Part shown: positions 1 to 10,107 of the stretch, piece by piece
Position numbering within the stretch: the stretch's first letter is position 1
How the letters are laid out: the number at the start of each line of letters is the position of its first letter
Assembly: GCF_031085165.1 (NCBI RefSeq)
Contig: NZ_JAVHTY010000002.1
Location: 744,001 to 808,000 of the forward strand
Length of the DNA stretch: 64,000 bases
Source: Pseudomonas sp. 102515
GTDB taxonomy: Bacteria > Pseudomonadota > Gammaproteobacteria > Pseudomonadales > Pseudomonadaceae
Direction: 5' to 3'
Notes under the pieces: model-generated
What the model was told of the DNA's origin: nothing
Database searches by the model: none
The model's input: only the letters and a program-made list of their open reading frames with translations
Made by a program: the position numbers and the translations under genes

Positions 1-1
1 G

Positions 2-742
2 CCCTTCCGTGGCAATCCCGCCGCGGTCTACCGCCTGGACAGCTGGCCTGCCGACGAGCTGCTGCAGCGGATCGCCACCGAGCACAATCTTTCGGAAACC
101 GCCTTCGTGGTGTGGGAAGGGGACACCTGGCGCATCCGCTGGTTTACCCCGCGGACCGAGGTGCCCCTGTGCGGTCATGCCACCCTGGCTGCAGCGCACA
201 TCCTGTTCGAGGTCTACGGCGAAGTGGGCGACCGTCTGGAGTTCATCAGCCAGTCGGGCGTCCTGCGCGTGTTTCGCGAAGCCGATGGGCTGCTGGCGCT
301 GGATTTCCCGGCGCTGGTACCCACGGAGCAGGGGGTGACTCCCGAGCTTGAGCGCGCCCTGCGAGTCTCGCCGGTGGATGCCCTGGCGGCGGACAAGCTG
401 CTGGTATTGCTGGAGTCGGAGCAGGCGGTGCGTGACTGCAAGCCGGATCTGGCGGCTATAGCCCGGCTTCCCTGGCAAGGCGTCATCGTGACCGCGCGGG
501 GGCAGGAGGTGGACTTCGTTTCGCGTTTCTTCGCCCCCGCGGTGGGTGTGGATGAAGACCCCGTCACCGGCTCGGCGCATTGCAGCCTGATTCCCTACTG
601 GTCGCGACGGCTGGCCAAGCGAATGCTCACTGCGCAGCAGCTTTCGGCTCGGGGCGGCCAGCTCAGGTGTCGCCTCGAGGGTGACCGGGTCAGTATCGCT
701 GGACGGGCGGTGACGGTCCTGCGTGGACAGCTGTTGCTGTAG
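2..742 (+). CDS. PhzF family epimerase/isomerase (5' end cut by window)
   Basis: The frame is already open at the first base and reads PFRGNPAAVY, the FxGNPAAV motif found near the N-terminus of PhzF/diaminopimelate-epimerase-fold proteins. About 246 residues are visible, so only some 10-20 N-terminal residues are missing. The NLSETAF motif carries the conserved Glu of the family active site, and DEDPVTGSAHC is the typical second-lobe motif. Family members are isomerases or epimerases on varied small molecules; there is no phenazine cluster here, so the substrate is unknown. It is convergent with argF. Confidence 0.85.
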   Translation, partial: PFRGNPAAVYRLDSWPADELLQRIATEHNLSETAFVVWEGDTWRIRWFTPRTEVPLCGHATLAAAHILFEVYGEVGDRLEFISQSGVLRVFREADGLLALDFPALVPTEQGVTPELERALRVSPVDALAADKLLVLLESEQAVRDCKPDLAAIARLPWQGVIVTARGQEVDFVSRFFAPAVGVDEDPVTGSAHCSLIPYWSRRLAKRMLTAQQLSARGGQLRCRLEGDRVSIAGRAVTVLRGQLLL

Positions 743-747
743 CGGAA

Positions 748-778
748 AGGCCTCGACGGCCTGGCGCAGCCGAGGCCT
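748..778. terminator. hairpin between convergent phzF-like gene and argF
   Basis: Perfect 8-bp inverted repeat (AGGCCTCG at 748-755, CGAGGCCT at 771-778) in the 45-bp gap between two converging genes. It lacks a strong T-run, so termination is inferred from position. Confidence 0.45.
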
Positions 779-787
779 CTGCGGGAT

Positions 788-1705
788 TCAGGCGTGCAGC
801 GGTGGCTTGATGAGGAATTCGAGCAGCGCCTTCTGGGCATGCAGTCGATTTTCGGCTTCGTCCCAGACCACGGCGCGCGGATCGTCCAGCAGGGTGTGGC
901 TGATCTCTTCCCCGCGGTGCGCCGGCAGGCAGTGCATGAACAGCACGTCGGGTGCGGCACCATCCAGCAGTTCGGCGGTGACCTGGTAGGGCTTGAAGGC
1001 CGCCAGGCGCAGCCGGGTTTCCTCTTCCTGGCCCATGGAGGTCCAAACGTCGGTACTGACCAGGTGTGCCTGGGCTACCGCCTCGCGTGGATCCCGGGTC
1101 AGCTGCACGCGGTTGCCGGCGCGTTCGAGAAAGCGTGGATTGGGTTCATAGCCTTCCGGGCAAGCGATGCGCAGGCTGAAGTCGAGCTGTTCGGCCGCCT
1201 CGATGTAGCTGTTGCACATGTTGTTGCCGTCGCCGATCCAGGCCACGGTCTTGCCACGGATATCGCCACGGTGTTCGAAGAAGGTCTGCATGTCCGCCAG
1301 CAGCTGGCAGGGGTGCAAGTCATCCGACAGGCCATTGATCACCGGCACCTGGGAATGAGCGGCGAAGGTGGTGAGCATCTCGTGGGCATAGGTACGGATC
1401 ATCACGCCGTCGAGCATGCTCGACATGACCCGAGCGCTGTCCGGGACAGGTTCGCCGCGACCGAGCTGGGTATCACGGGAAGAGAGGAAGATCGCCTGGC
1501 CACCGAGCTGGATCATGCCGGCCTCGAAGGAAAGGCGGGTACGGGTCGAGGCCTTTTCGAAGATCATGCCCAGGACGCGATTGCGCAGGGGTTCGTGCAG
1601 CACACCCCGGTTGCGCAGGGCCTTGAGTTCGATGCCGCGTGCGATGAGTTGCCGGAGTTCCTCAGGGGAACAGTCCATGAAAGAGAGAAAGTGGCGAACC
1701 GTCAT
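788..1705 (-). CDS. argF: ornithine carbamoyltransferase, anabolic
   Basis: 305 aa, the length of pseudomonad anabolic ArgF. It joins carbamoyl phosphate to ornithine to give citrulline in cytosolic arginine synthesis. The carbamoyl-phosphate loop [11 protein letters not shown] (about residues 51-61), [12 protein letters not shown] (ornithine domain) and the [10 protein letters not shown] motif with the active-site Cys are all intact. argG, the next pathway enzyme, lies 5 kb away on the opposite strand and is transcribed separately. The start ATG begins MTVRHFLSF, as in orthologues. Confidence 0.97.
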   Translation of the reverse strand: MTVRHFLSFMDCSPEELRQLIARGIELKALRNRGVLHEPLRNRVLGMIFEKASTRTRLSFEAGMIQLGGQAIFLSSRDTQLGRGEPVPDSARVMSSMLDGVMIRTYAHEMLTTFAAHSQVPVINGLSDDLHPCQLLADMQTFFEHRGDIRGKTVAWIGDGNNMCNSYIEAAEQLDFSLRIACPEGYEPNPRFLERAGNRVQLTRDPREAVAQAHLVSTDVWTSMGQEEETRLRLAAFKPYQVTAELLDGAAPDVLFMHCLPAHRGEEISHTLLDDPRAVVWDEAENRLHAQKALLEFLIKPPLHA

Positions 1706-1797
1706 TTCGTTACCCTAGCGTCCCGTCCCGGTAACGGCCGTCCATGGAGGGCGCGGCGAACCTGAGAGCATGCCGTTTCGAACGGCGGAAAGACCAA

Positions 1798-1836
1798 AGG
1801 CGAAATGGTATAAGTTCATGTCGCATTTTACCACCA
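1798..1836 (-). promoter_or_regulatory. candidate argF promoter/ArgR region
   Basis: Upstream of argF there is a TATACC-like -10 on the minus strand (about 1806-1813), and TGTCGC at 1819-1824, which resembles the half-site reported for pseudomonad ArgR. The -35 and the second half-site are poor, so this is only a candidate. Confidence 0.25.
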
Positions 1837-1896
1837 TCGCAGGCCAGGCCCTTCATGCAGAGCGGCTGGCCTGAGACGGATCGGCGGGCGGTAGCC

Positions 1897-2301
1897 TTAC
1901 AGCAGGTCGGCGGGAACGTTGCCGCCGTTGTCGGCCAGCTTCTGCAGGACGGCCTTGTGCAGCCACATGTTCATCTGGGCGGAGTCGCCCAGCTTGTCGG
2001 CCGGGCAGTTCAATTCCTTGGCCAGTTCCTGGCGTGCGGTCAGGCTGCTGTCCAGGTCGAGGAGCTTGAGCAGGTCGACGATGGAGGTCTTCCAGTTGAG
2101 CTGCTCGCCTTTCTGGGCGGCCAGACCGTCCAACTTGGCAGCGACGTCCACCTGGCTCAGGTGACTGCCAGCGCCTGCGGGGGCGTTGCTACCGGCGGGC
2201 GTGGTGGTCTCGGTGGCACCGGTAGTGGGCGCGGCGGCGGGGGTGTCCGCGTGGGCTTCACCGATGCCGAGCTTGGATAGGATGGTGCTGAACAGGCTCA
2301 T
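1897..2301 (-). CDS. DUF3597 domain protein
   Basis: 134 aa, starting MSLFSTILSKLGIG, the usual opening of DUF3597 proteins. An Ala/Pro/Thr-rich linker (about residues 16-48) leads to the conserved C-terminal domain, with LDGLAAQKGEQLNWKTS, LLKLLDLDSS and a NMWLHKAVLQKLADNGG tail. No signal peptide or membrane segment is seen. The function of the family is unknown. The ATG has a GGAG ribosome-binding site. It stands alone between argF (same strand) and grxD (divergent). Confidence 0.8.
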   Translation of the reverse strand: MSLFSTILSKLGIGEAHADTPAAAPTTGATETTTPAGSNAPAGAGSHLSQVDVAAKLDGLAAQKGEQLNWKTSIVDLLKLLDLDSSLTARQELAKELNCPADKLGDSAQMNMWLHKAVLQKLADNGGNVPADLL

Positions 2302-2545
2302 GGAGTTCTCCTGGGGTCTTGGATCAGGCGCACCGAGCGGCGCCTACCCTTAACCTGACCACGGCCGCGCCTGCAAAGTTTGCTCGGCGGCGCTCCGGAT
2401 CGTGGTCACGGTGGCGAACGGTGGTGCCGGAGCGTGGTCGATTTGCAGGTCGAGCCGCGCCTGTCATGGGCTGGACGTCGCGGAAATCCCGGCGTTCCGC
2501 CGGCCTTTCCGGTACAATCGTCCCACCGTATTAGCGAGGTGCATC

Positions 2546-2872
2546 GTGGAAATCATCGATACCATCAAAGACCAGATCGCCAACAATCCTGTGCTGCTCT
2601 ACATGAAGGGTTCGCCGAACGCGCCTCAGTGCGGCTTCTCTTCCCGCGCCGCTCAGGTGCTGATGGCCTGTGGCGAAAAATTCGCCTATGTCGACATCCT
2701 GCAGAATCCGGAGATCCGCGCCAACCTGCCCAAGTACGCCAACTGGCCGACCTTCCCCCAGCTGTGGGTCGGCGGTGAGCTGGTCGGCGGCAGCGACATC
2801 CTGGCCGAGCTCTATGAGAAGGGCGAGTTGCAGACCCTGATCAAGCAAGCCGTGGAAGCCAAGGACGCCTGA
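2546..2872 (+). CDS. grxD: monothiol glutaredoxin Grx4 type
   Basis: 108 aa from a GTG start (MEIIDTIKDQI), which aligns with the start of Grx4 proteins; the frame stays open upstream but that part is not conserved. The CGFS active site with KGSPNAPQCGFS identifies a monothiol glutaredoxin that binds a [2Fe-2S] cluster with glutathione and passes clusters on, often with BolA. WPTFPQLWVGGELVGG is the conserved GSH/cluster-binding region. It neighbours bfr and bfd, which fits an iron-handling context. The gene ends at a strong bidirectional terminator. Confidence 0.95.
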   Translation: MEIIDTIKDQIANNPVLLYMKGSPNAPQCGFSSRAAQVLMACGEKFAYVDILQNPEIRANLPKYANWPTFPQLWVGGELVGGSDILAELYEKGELQTLIKQAVEAKDA

Positions 2873-2880
2873 GTCCCTGG

Positions 2881-2919
2881 CCCATGAAAAAGCCCGCACG
2901 CTGCGGGCTTTTTCATGGG
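2881..2919. terminator. bidirectional rho-independent terminator, grxD/bfr
   Basis: Perfect 18-bp inverted repeat (2881-2898 and 2902-2919) with a 3-nt loop. The GC core AGCCCGCA is flanked by A and T runs, so it can work for both convergent genes. Confidence 0.9.
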
Positions 2920-2930
2920 CGGCTGCCTGA

Positions 2931-3407
2931 TCAATCGTCGTCGTGCATCTGCGACTGGATGTAGTTCTCGATCCCGACGCTGGCGATCAGGCTCAGCTGT
3001 GTCTCCAGCCAGTCGATATGCTCTTCCTCGGATTCGAGGATGCTCTTGAGCATGTCGCGACTCACGTAGTCCCGCACGCTCTCGCAGTAGGTGATGGCTT
3101 CACGCAGGTCGGCCACGGCGCTGATTTCCAGGCGCAGGTCGCACTGGATCATCTCCTGGGTGTTCTCGCCGATCATCAGCTTGCCCAGGTCCTGCAGGTT
3201 GGGCAGGCCTTCCAGGAACAGGATGCGCTCGATCAGGCGATCGGCGTGCTTCATCTCGTCGATGGATTCCTTGTACTCGTGATGACCCAGCTTGCGGATA
3301 CCCCAGTCGTTGTACATCCGCGAGTGCAGGAAATACTGGTTGATGGCCACCAGTTCGTTGCCGAGGATCTTGTTCAAATGCTGGATGACGGTGATATCGC
3401 CTTTCAT
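2931..3407 (-). CDS. bfr: bacterioferritin
   Basis: 158 aa, full-length bacterioferritin, close to P. aeruginosa BfrB. Ferroxidase ligands are present at E18, E51, H54, E94, E127 and H130, and the haem ligand M52 lies in the EMKHAD segment. It stores iron as a mineral core in a 24-mer with haem at subunit interfaces. The neighbouring bfd encodes the ferredoxin that reduces the core to release iron. bfr and bfd are on the same strand but separated by a terminator, so they are independently controlled. Confidence 0.97.
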   Translation of the reverse strand: MKGDITVIQHLNKILGNELVAINQYFLHSRMYNDWGIRKLGHHEYKESIDEMKHADRLIERILFLEGLPNLQDLGKLMIGENTQEMIQCDLRLEISAVADLREAITYCESVRDYVSRDMLKSILESEEEHIDWLETQLSLIASVGIENYIQSQMHDDD

Positions 3408-3554
3408 GGCCGGACCTGCGAATGGGGTGGGATTGCCGGCAGTCTGAGCGTGGGAGGGCCCTTTGTCAAAAGCTTAAGTTGTTGAAAAATCGACGAAAAT
3501 CGAACGGTAATCGAAAGCTTTTCCATCCATTCCGTAAGCGTTTGATTAGACAAT

Positions 3555-3586
3555 AAAAAAGCCGGACCCAAGGTCCGGCTTTTTTT
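3555..3586 (-). terminator. rho-independent terminator downstream of bfd
   Basis: GCCGGACC (3561-3568), loop of 3, GGTCCGGC (3572-3579), flanked by A6 and T7 runs. It separates bfd from bfr. Confidence 0.9.
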
Positions 3587-3599
3587 GCAGGGGCATCGC

Positions 3600-3815
3600 T
3601 CAGGCGCGCGGGACGTCCAGCGCATAGGCGAGCTGCTGGGCGCCGTGCAGCTCACCGAGGGTTTCCTTTACCACCTGTTTGGCGAGGCAGGCGCACTTGC
3701 CGCACTGGGTGGCGCAACCGGTGCTTTCCCGAACTTCCCGATAACTGCAGCAGCCGTCGTAGATGGCTTCACGAATCTGCTTGTCGGTCACGCCACGGCA
3801 AAGACACACGTACAT
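3600..3815 (-). CDS. bfd: bacterioferritin-associated ferredoxin
   Basis: 71 aa [2Fe-2S] ferredoxin with the Bfd ligand set C4, C6, C38 and C41 (MYVCLC near the N-terminus, TQCGKC later). Bfd docks on bacterioferritin and donates electrons to the haem so that stored Fe(III) is mobilised. A perfect inverted repeat resembling a Fur box lies just upstream (3856-3876), so it is expected to be induced by iron starvation, opposite to storage conditions. Confidence 0.96.
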   Translation of the reverse strand: MYVCLCRGVTDKQIREAIYDGCCSYREVRESTGCATQCGKCACLAKQVVKETLGELHGAQQLAYALDVPRA

Positions 3816-3855
3816 GGATCGCCTGCTGTCTGAGTGGAAGTGCCGCCAAAGCTAA

Positions 3856-3876
3856 TGACAATGAGAATGATTGTCA
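3856..3876 (-). promoter_or_regulatory. Fur box upstream of bfd
   Basis: TGACAAT-N7-ATTGTCA is a perfect 7-bp inverted repeat within a longer stretch that matches the Fur consensus (AATGACAATGAGAATGATT). It lies 41 bp upstream of the bfd start codon, so iron-loaded Fur should repress bfd. Confidence 0.8.
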
Positions 3877-3925
3877 AAGTTGTAGGCGGCAAAATCTCAT
3901 TAACGGCAGGGTGGGCGACGGACGG

Positions 3926-4603
3926 TCAGTCGAGATCGACCCAGCCGCCCATTTCCCGCCAGCGATTGACGATGCCGCAGAACAGCTCGGCGGTTTTCTC
4001 GGTGTCGTAGCGGGCCGAGTGGGCTTCACGGTTATCGAATTCGATGCCGGCGGCCTGGCAGGCCTTGGCCAGCACCGTCTGGCCATAGGCCAGGCCGGCG
4101 AGGGTGGCGGTATCGAAGCTGGAGAAGGGGTGGAAGGGATTGCGCTTCAGGCCGCAGCGCAGCACCGCGGCATTGAGAAAGCCCAGGTCGAAGCTGCTGT
4201 TGTGGCCGACCAGGATGGCTCTCTTGCAGCCGTTAGCCTTGAGCGACTTGCGCACGCCCTTGAAGATCTCGCCGAGCGCGTGCTCTTCGCCCACCGCCAT
4301 GCGTAGCGGATGGTCGAGCTTGATGCCGGTGAACTCCAGCGCTGCCGGCTCGATATTGGCACCGGCGAAGGGTTCGACGCGGAAGAAGTAGGTGTGGTCC
4401 GGATAGAGCACCCCGTCCTCGTCCATGGCCACCGTGGTGGCGGCGATTTCCAGCAGGGCGTCGGTGGCGGCGTTGAAGCCACCGGTCTCGACATCCACCA
4501 CCACCGGCAGGTAGCCGCGGAAGCGGCGCGCCATGGGGATGCGCGAGTCGGACATCGGCTGGCTGGCGTCCAGTTCGTCGCTGAAGGTCTCGTCCATGCT
4601 CAT
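3926..4603 (-). CDS. rnt: ribonuclease T
   Basis: 225 aa DEDD-family 3'-5' exoribonuclease that trims tRNA and other stable RNA 3' ends. VDVETGG (Exo I, D and E), HNSSFDLGF (Exo II) and [14 protein letters not shown] (Exo III, H and D) are present. Length matches pseudomonad RNase T. Its ATG (4601-4603) overlaps the TGA of pyrC (4600-4602), so the two are translationally coupled in a pyrC-rnt operon. Confidence 0.96.
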   Translation of the reverse strand: MSMDETFSDELDASQPMSDSRIPMARRFRGYLPVVVDVETGGFNAATDALLEIAATTVAMDEDGVLYPDHTYFFRVEPFAGANIEPAALEFTGIKLDHPLRMAVGEEHALGEIFKGVRKSLKANGCKRAILVGHNSSFDLGFLNAAVLRCGLKRNPFHPFSSFDTATLAGLAYGQTVLAKACQAAGIEFDNREAHSARYDTEKTAELFCGIVNRWREMGGWVDLD

Positions 4604-5643
4604 GCGCCCACCTCCAGACGCCAGCGCAGCGTTTCGCCGGCGCGCAGCGGAATCACCTCGTGGTCACCGAAGGGCAGGGAGGCGGGGGCCTGCCAGTCCT
4701 CGCGAACCAGGGTGACGGTCTCGGTATTGCGCGGCAGACCGTAGAAATCGGCGCCGAAATGGCTGGCGAAGCCTTCCAGGCGGTCGAGGGCATTGCGGCT
4801 CTCGAAGGCCTCGGCATAGAGCTCCAGGGCGCCGTAGGCGGTGTAGCAGCCGGCGCAGCCGCAGGCCGCCTCCTTGGCGTGGCGGGCATGGGGTGCCGAA
4901 TCGGTGCCGAGGAAGAACTTGGGATCGCCGCTGGTGGCGGCGTCCAGCAGGGCGCTCTGGTGGGTGTTGCGCTTGAGGATCGGCAGGCAATAGAAGTGTG
5001 GCCGGATCCCGCCCACCAGCATGTGGTTACGGTTGTACAGCAGGTGGTGGACGGTGATGGTGGCACCGACGTTGGCCGGGGCCTCGCGCACGAACGCCGC
5101 CGCGTCGCCGGTGGTGATGTGCTCGAACACCACCTTCAGCGTCGGGAAGCGCTGGACGATACGCACCAGGTGCTCGTCGATGAATTGCTTCTCGCGGTCG
5201 AAGACATCCACCTCGGCATGGGTGACCTCGCCGTGCACCAACAGCGGCAGGCCGATCTCGGCCATGGCTTCCAGGGTGGGAAAGAGGTTGTCCAGCGAGG
5301 TCACGCCGGAATCGGAATTGGTGGTGGCGCCGGCCGGATAGAGCTTGGCGGCGTGCACGAAGCCGCTGGCCTTGGCGCTGCGTACCTCTTCCGGGCTGGT
5401 GCGATCGGTGAGATAGAGCACCATCAGCGGTTCGAAGCGGCTGCCGGTCGGGCGCGCGGCCAGGATACGCTCGCGGTAGGCGGCCGCCTGCTCGGTATTG
5501 CGCACCGGTGGCACCAGGTTGGGCATGACGATGGCGCGACCGAATTCCCGAGCAGCGTCGGCGACGGTCTGCTGCAGGGCGGCGCCGTCGCGCAGGTGAA
5601 TGTGCCAGTCATCGGGACGGGCAAGGGTGATCCGGTCGGTCAT
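4600..5643 (-). CDS. pyrC: dihydroorotase (PyrC type)
   Basis: 347 aa from the ATG giving [20 protein letters not shown]; the frame runs on upstream but only this start fits the family. It cyclises carbamoyl aspartate to dihydroorotate in pyrimidine synthesis. Zinc ligands are seen in HIHLRDG, the carboxylated Lys lies in [17 protein letters not shown], and later ligands lie in [13 protein letters not shown] and LGTDSAPHA. It forms a 4-bp overlapping operon with rnt and is divergent from motY. Confidence 0.97.
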   Translation of the reverse strand: MTDRITLARPDDWHIHLRDGAALQQTVADAAREFGRAIVMPNLVPPVRNTEQAAAYRERILAARPTGSRFEPLMVLYLTDRTSPEEVRSAKASGFVHAAKLYPAGATTNSDSGVTSLDNLFPTLEAMAEIGLPLLVHGEVTHAEVDVFDREKQFIDEHLVRIVQRFPTLKVVFEHITTGDAAAFVREAPANVGATITVHHLLYNRNHMLVGGIRPHFYCLPILKRNTHQSALLDAATSGDPKFFLGTDSAPHARHAKEAACGCAGCYTAYGALELYAEAFESRNALDRLEGFASHFGADFYGLPRNTETVTLVREDWQAPASLPFGDHEVIPLRAGETLRWRLEVGA

Positions 5644-5722
5644 GCGGGATTCCAGGATGCGGGAAAGTGGGGAAATGCTACCGGAAAAGGGGGTGGCCGG
5701 CACCCGTGCGGCGGGACCGCGC

Positions 5723-5750
5723 TCAAGTTTTCCGCGCCTTCGACCGATAA
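5723..5750 (+). promoter_or_regulatory. FliA (sigma-28) promoter for motY
   Basis: TCAAGTTT (5723-5730), 12-bp spacer, ACCGATAA (5743-5750), against the consensus TAAAGTTT-N11-GCCGATAA: one mismatch in each box. It lies 34 bp upstream of the motY start, which fits a flagellar stator accessory gene. Confidence 0.7.
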
Positions 5751-5784
5751 GAAGCCCAGGTACTTTTTCTTTCCGGAGTCCGAC

Positions 5785-6735
5785 GTGCGCCCGCGTTACC
5801 TCTTCCTTTCCTTTCTGCTGCTTGCCGTGCCGGCCTGGGGGATGACCTTCCAGAGTCGGCTCGAGAGCGTGGAATGGAAGGTCGAGGGCGACATCTTCGC
5901 CTGTCGCCTGCTGCAGCCCATTCCGCGCTTCGGCAGTGGCGGCTTCCTGCGCCGCGCGGGCGAGTCCACGGTGTTCGAATTGCGGCCCAATGGCCAGTGG
6001 TTGCCCGCAGGCAGTGCCAGCCTGAAGGCGGCGGCGGTGCCCTGGAAGCCGGGGCTGGGCGATATCAGCCTCGGCTCGGTCAAGGTCGTCGAGGGCGAGC
6101 AGGCCCTGATGACCAGCGCGCAGCAGGCTCAGCGCCTGCTGGCGGGGTTGATGGAAGGGCGCATGCCGCAGGTCAGTCGGCCGGGTACCCTGGATGATCG
6201 GGTTGAGGTACGGCTGCTGCCCGTGCGCTTCGAGCCGGCCTATCAGCAGTTCCAGGCCTGCACCCAGAAGTTGCTGGCGGTCAACTTCGAGCAGATCCGC
6301 CATTCCCAGGTCGGCTTCCCGGGCGGTGGCGATACCCTGGACGACATCGCCAAGGCCAAGCTCGATCTCATCGACGAGTACCTGAAGGCCGATCCGACGG
6401 TCAATCACGTCATCGTCTCCGGCTACAGCGACAACCAGGGCACGCGTCTGGACAACCGCCAGGAGTCGCGGTTGCGCGCCATCGCCGTGATGGAATACCT
6501 CAAGAGCAAGGGCTTCGCCGCGGAGCAGATCGAACTGCGCTTCTTTGGCGAGCAGTATCCCGTGGCGTCCAACAGCAGCAAGGCCAATCGCGCGCTCAAT
6601 CGCCGGGTGACCCTGGTGTTCTCGCGGGTGCCGGCAAGCAGCGAACCAGCGCCTGCGCCAACCACCAGCACCGCGGCCAATCCGGCCGAACCGCCGGCGC
6701 CCACCCCGGCACCGCCGGCCAAGCCCAAGGGCTGA
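5785..6735 (+). CDS. motY: flagellar stator-associated protein MotY (OmpA family)
   Basis: 316 aa from a GTG start with a clean signal peptide ([19 protein letters not shown], residues 1-19). An N-terminal MotY-specific domain is followed by a C-terminal OmpA peptidoglycan-binding domain (about residues 190-290; [28 protein letters not shown]), then a Pro/Ala-rich tail. In pseudomonads MotY forms a periplasmic ring that holds the MotCD/MotAB stators. It is adjacent to pyrC as in P. aeruginosa and has a FliA-type promoter. Confidence 0.93.
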   Translation: MRPRYLFLSFLLLAVPAWGMTFQSRLESVEWKVEGDIFACRLLQPIPRFGSGGFLRRAGESTVFELRPNGQWLPAGSASLKAAAVPWKPGLGDISLGSVKVVEGEQALMTSAQQAQRLLAGLMEGRMPQVSRPGTLDDRVEVRLLPVRFEPAYQQFQACTQKLLAVNFEQIRHSQVGFPGGGDTLDDIAKAKLDLIDEYLKADPTVNHVIVSGYSDNQGTRLDNRQESRLRAIAVMEYLKSKGFAAEQIELRFFGEQYPVASNSSKANRALNRRVTLVFSRVPASSEPAPAPTTSTAANPAEPPAPTPAPPAKPKG

Positions 6736-6852
6736 TCCGCCCCGACCGCATGTCGCCCAGGCGTCAGAGTGCGTCGCGCCCCTGTAAAAGCAGCGAGGCG
6801 ACCAGTAGAATTGCCGCTTTCCGACTCAACGCAACACACGGGAGCGAACGGC

Positions 6853-8070
<1,218 letters not shown>

Positions 8071-8087
8071 GGGTCGCCCTGCAATGC

Positions 8088-8116
8088 GAAACCCCAGCCT
8101 CGGCTGGGGTTTTTCA
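8088..8116 (+). terminator. rho-independent terminator after argG
   Basis: AACCCCAGCC (8090-8099), 2-nt loop, GGCTGGGGTT (8102-8111) followed by TTT. It can also serve the converging small gene at 8121. Confidence 0.9.
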
Positions 8117-8120
8117 TGGT

Positions 8121-8303
8121 CTACAGATCAAAGTCGTACTCGGAGATCTGCCGCTTCAGGCGACGCTCTTCGAGCATGTCGTCGATCAGTCGCCGCTTGG
8201 TCAGATTGGTCTTGCTGATGACGATGGGCTCGACGGTTTCGGGCGTCTCGCCATCGGTCTCGAAATCTTCGTCTACATCGATGTCGCTTTTGTCTTCGGC
8301 CAT
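8121..8303 (-). CDS. PA3496-family small acidic protein
   Basis: 60 aa from the ATG (MAEDKSDIDVDEDFE), chosen because CAGGAG lies at ideal distance; a TTG five codons upstream is the alternative. The N-terminal half is very acidic and the C-terminal half basic and charged (KRRLIDDMLEERRLKRQI), ending EYDFDL. It matches the small protein encoded next to nth in Pseudomonas (PA3496 family, described as putative envelope integrity protein). No signal peptide or membrane helix is seen, so the role is uncertain. Confidence 0.8.
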   Translation of the reverse strand: MAEDKSDIDVDEDFETDGETPETVEPIVISKTNLTKRRLIDDMLEERRLKRQISEYDFDL

Positions 8304-8444
8304 GGGTAACTCCTGCAAGGCTGGACAGGGTCACACGCCAGTCATCGACGGGGCTGCGGACCTTTTCGCGCACCTTATAGCGACAAAGCAGGGGCCGGTA
8401 AAAAAGATTTTTTCAATCGCGAAAGGGCTTTTATGCGCCCTTTT

Positions 8445-9083
8445 TCAATCGTCAGAGGTTTTTGCCTTGTATTCGCAGAGATCCTCGATGCGGCAGCTGC
8501 CGCAGCGGGGCTTGCGCGCCTGGCAGACATAGCGGCCGTGCAGGATCAGCCAGTGGTGGGCATCCAGCAGGAAATCCTTTGGCACCACCTTGAGCAGCTT
8601 GAGCTCGACTTCCACCACGTTCTTGCCTGGTGCCAAGTTGGTTCTGTTGCTGACCCGGAAGATGTGGGTGTCCACCGCCATGGCGAGCTGACGGAAGGCG
8701 GTGTTGAGCACCACGTTGGCGGTCTTGCGCCCCACGCCGGGCAGGGCCTCCAGTTCCTCACGGGTCTGGGGCACCGCGCCGCCATGGCGCTCCAGCAACA
8801 GGCGACAGGTCTCGATGACGTTCTTGGCCTTGCTGTTGTAGAGCCCGATGGTCTTGATGTACTCCGACAGCCCCGCCACGCCCAGGTCCAGGATGGCCTG
8901 GGGCGTGTTGGCCACCGGATAGAGGCGGGCGGTGGCCTTGTTGACGCTGACGTCGGTGGCCTGGGCCGAGAGGATCACCGCGATCAGCAGCTCGAACGGC
9001 GAGGCGTACGCCAGTTCCGTCTTGGGATCGGGATTGTCCTCGTGCAGGCGGCGAAAGATTTCCAGCCGTTTGGCGGCGTTCAT
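8445..9083 (-). CDS. nth: endonuclease III
   Basis: 212 aa bifunctional DNA glycosylase/AP lyase for oxidised pyrimidines. The helix-hairpin-helix [12 protein letters not shown] carries the catalytic Lys, [11 protein letters not shown] the catalytic Asp, and the C-terminal cluster loop C-X6-C-X2-C-X5-C ([16 protein letters not shown]) binds [4Fe-4S]. Its ATG overlaps the TGA of the upstream rnfB-like gene by 4 bp, so the two are coupled. Confidence 0.97.
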   Translation of the reverse strand: MNAAKRLEIFRRLHEDNPDPKTELAYASPFELLIAVILSAQATDVSVNKATARLYPVANTPQAILDLGVAGLSEYIKTIGLYNSKAKNVIETCRLLLERHGGAVPQTREELEALPGVGRKTANVVLNTAFRQLAMAVDTHIFRVSNRTNLAPGKNVVEVELKLLKVVPKDFLLDAHHWLILHGRYVCQARKPRCGSCRIEDLCEYKAKTSDD

Positions 9084-10057
9084 GGATTGGTTCGCTCTTC
9101 CAGGGCCGCGAGGCGGTGAGCCGCCTGCTGGGCGGCGCTGCGCAGGGTTTCCAGCTGGGCGCTCTGCGCGGGGGTGGGCTCGGTACCAAAGGCCCGCTCG
9201 GCCTTGGTCAGCTGGGCGCGTGCCAGGGTGGCAGTGATCCGCGCCTGTTTGAGGGCGGCGGGGCCGGCGGCCAGCTGCGTCGCCTGGGTCGACGTACTGA
9301 CGCTGGCGGGCCCCTGCTGCGCCCTGTCCAGCGCCGTCTGCGCTTGCTCGGTGGCCTCGCGCAGTTGCCGCACCTGGGCCTCCAGGGCTGGCGTACCGTA
9401 CTGGACCAGTTGCCGTTCGGCCTTCTGCAGGGCAACCCGGGCCATGGCGGCGGCGATCTTCAAGGGTTTGAGCGCAGATTCCGCGGTGGCCGGCGGCGCT
9501 GCCGCCGTAGTGGCTGCCGGGAGCGGCTGACGGCGCTGACGCTCGGCCTCCAGCCGCTCGCGGTCGCGCTGCAGGCGCGCCTGGCGGGCGTCGAAGCGGC
9601 GCCGGTAGTACTGCGCACGCTGACGTTCCGCCTGGCGATCGACCGGCGCCGGGACCGGCAGCAGATCGATGCAGTCCACCGGACAGGGCGCCAGGCACAG
9701 CTCGCAACCGCTGCATTCGCTTTCGATGACCGTGTGCATCAGCTTGGCCGCGCCCAGGATGGCATCGGTGGGGCAGGCCTGGATGCACTTGGTGCAGCCG
9801 ATGCACTCGGCTTCGCGGATCACCGCGCGCTGGCTGGGCGTCACCGGATAGGGCGAATCCAGCGGCAGCGTGGGCCGCTGGAGCAGCGCGGACAGTTCGA
9901 CGATGGTCACGGTGCCGCCCGGCGGACACTTGTTGTGCGCCTCGCCCGCGGCGATGCCCACCGCATAGGGCTGGCAACCGGGGTGGCCGCACTTGCCGCA
10001 CTGGGTCTGGGGCAGCAGGGCGTCGATGGCGGTGATGAGGGTGACGTGAGCGTTCAT
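9080..10057 (-). CDS. RnfB-like ferredoxin without membrane anchor
   Basis: 325 aa. Residues 1-50 hold the RnfB 4Fe-4S motif (C20, C23, C28, C44: [12 protein letters not shown] then HNKCPPGG). Residues about 75-140 carry two ferredoxin motifs ([13 protein letters not shown] and [13 protein letters not shown]). The rest, about 180 residues, is Arg/Gln/Ala-rich helical sequence likely to form coiled coil. Typical RnfB starts with a membrane helix and is about 190 aa; this one starts directly at the Fe-S domain. No rnfA, C, D, G or E is nearby. It is coupled to nth and follows metG. It is probably a soluble electron carrier; partners are unknown. Confidence 0.88.
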   Translation of the reverse strand: MNAHVTLITAIDALLPQTQCGKCGHPGCQPYAVGIAAGEAHNKCPPGGTVTIVELSALLQRPTLPLDSPYPVTPSQRAVIREAECIGCTKCIQACPTDAILGAAKLMHTVIESECSGCELCLAPCPVDCIDLLPVPAPVDRQAERQRAQYYRRRFDARQARLQRDRERLEAERQRRQPLPAATTAAAPPATAESALKPLKIAAAMARVALQKAERQLVQYGTPALEAQVRQLREATEQAQTALDRAQQGPASVSTSTQATQLAAGPAALKQARITATLARAQLTKAERAFGTEPTPAQSAQLETLRSAAQQAAHRLAALEERTNP

Positions 10058-10082
10058 GATCAGGGTCGAGGCTGGGAGAAGA

Positions 10083-10102
10083 ACGGCGCCCTGGGGCGCC
10101 GT
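10083..10102 (-). terminator. hairpin between metG and the rnfB-like gene
   Basis: ACGGCGCC (10083-10090), 4-nt loop, GGCGCCGT (10095-10102), followed on the minus strand by a pyrimidine-rich TCTTCTC. It is a weak terminator or attenuator candidate within the 50-bp gap. Confidence 0.5.
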
Positions 10103-10107
10103 CGCTG

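Noticed and set aside
4660-5784. Long plus-strand open frame running through pyrC into motY
   Set aside because: It is antisense to a clear dihydroorotase; only the part from 5785 has a signal peptide and MotY domains.
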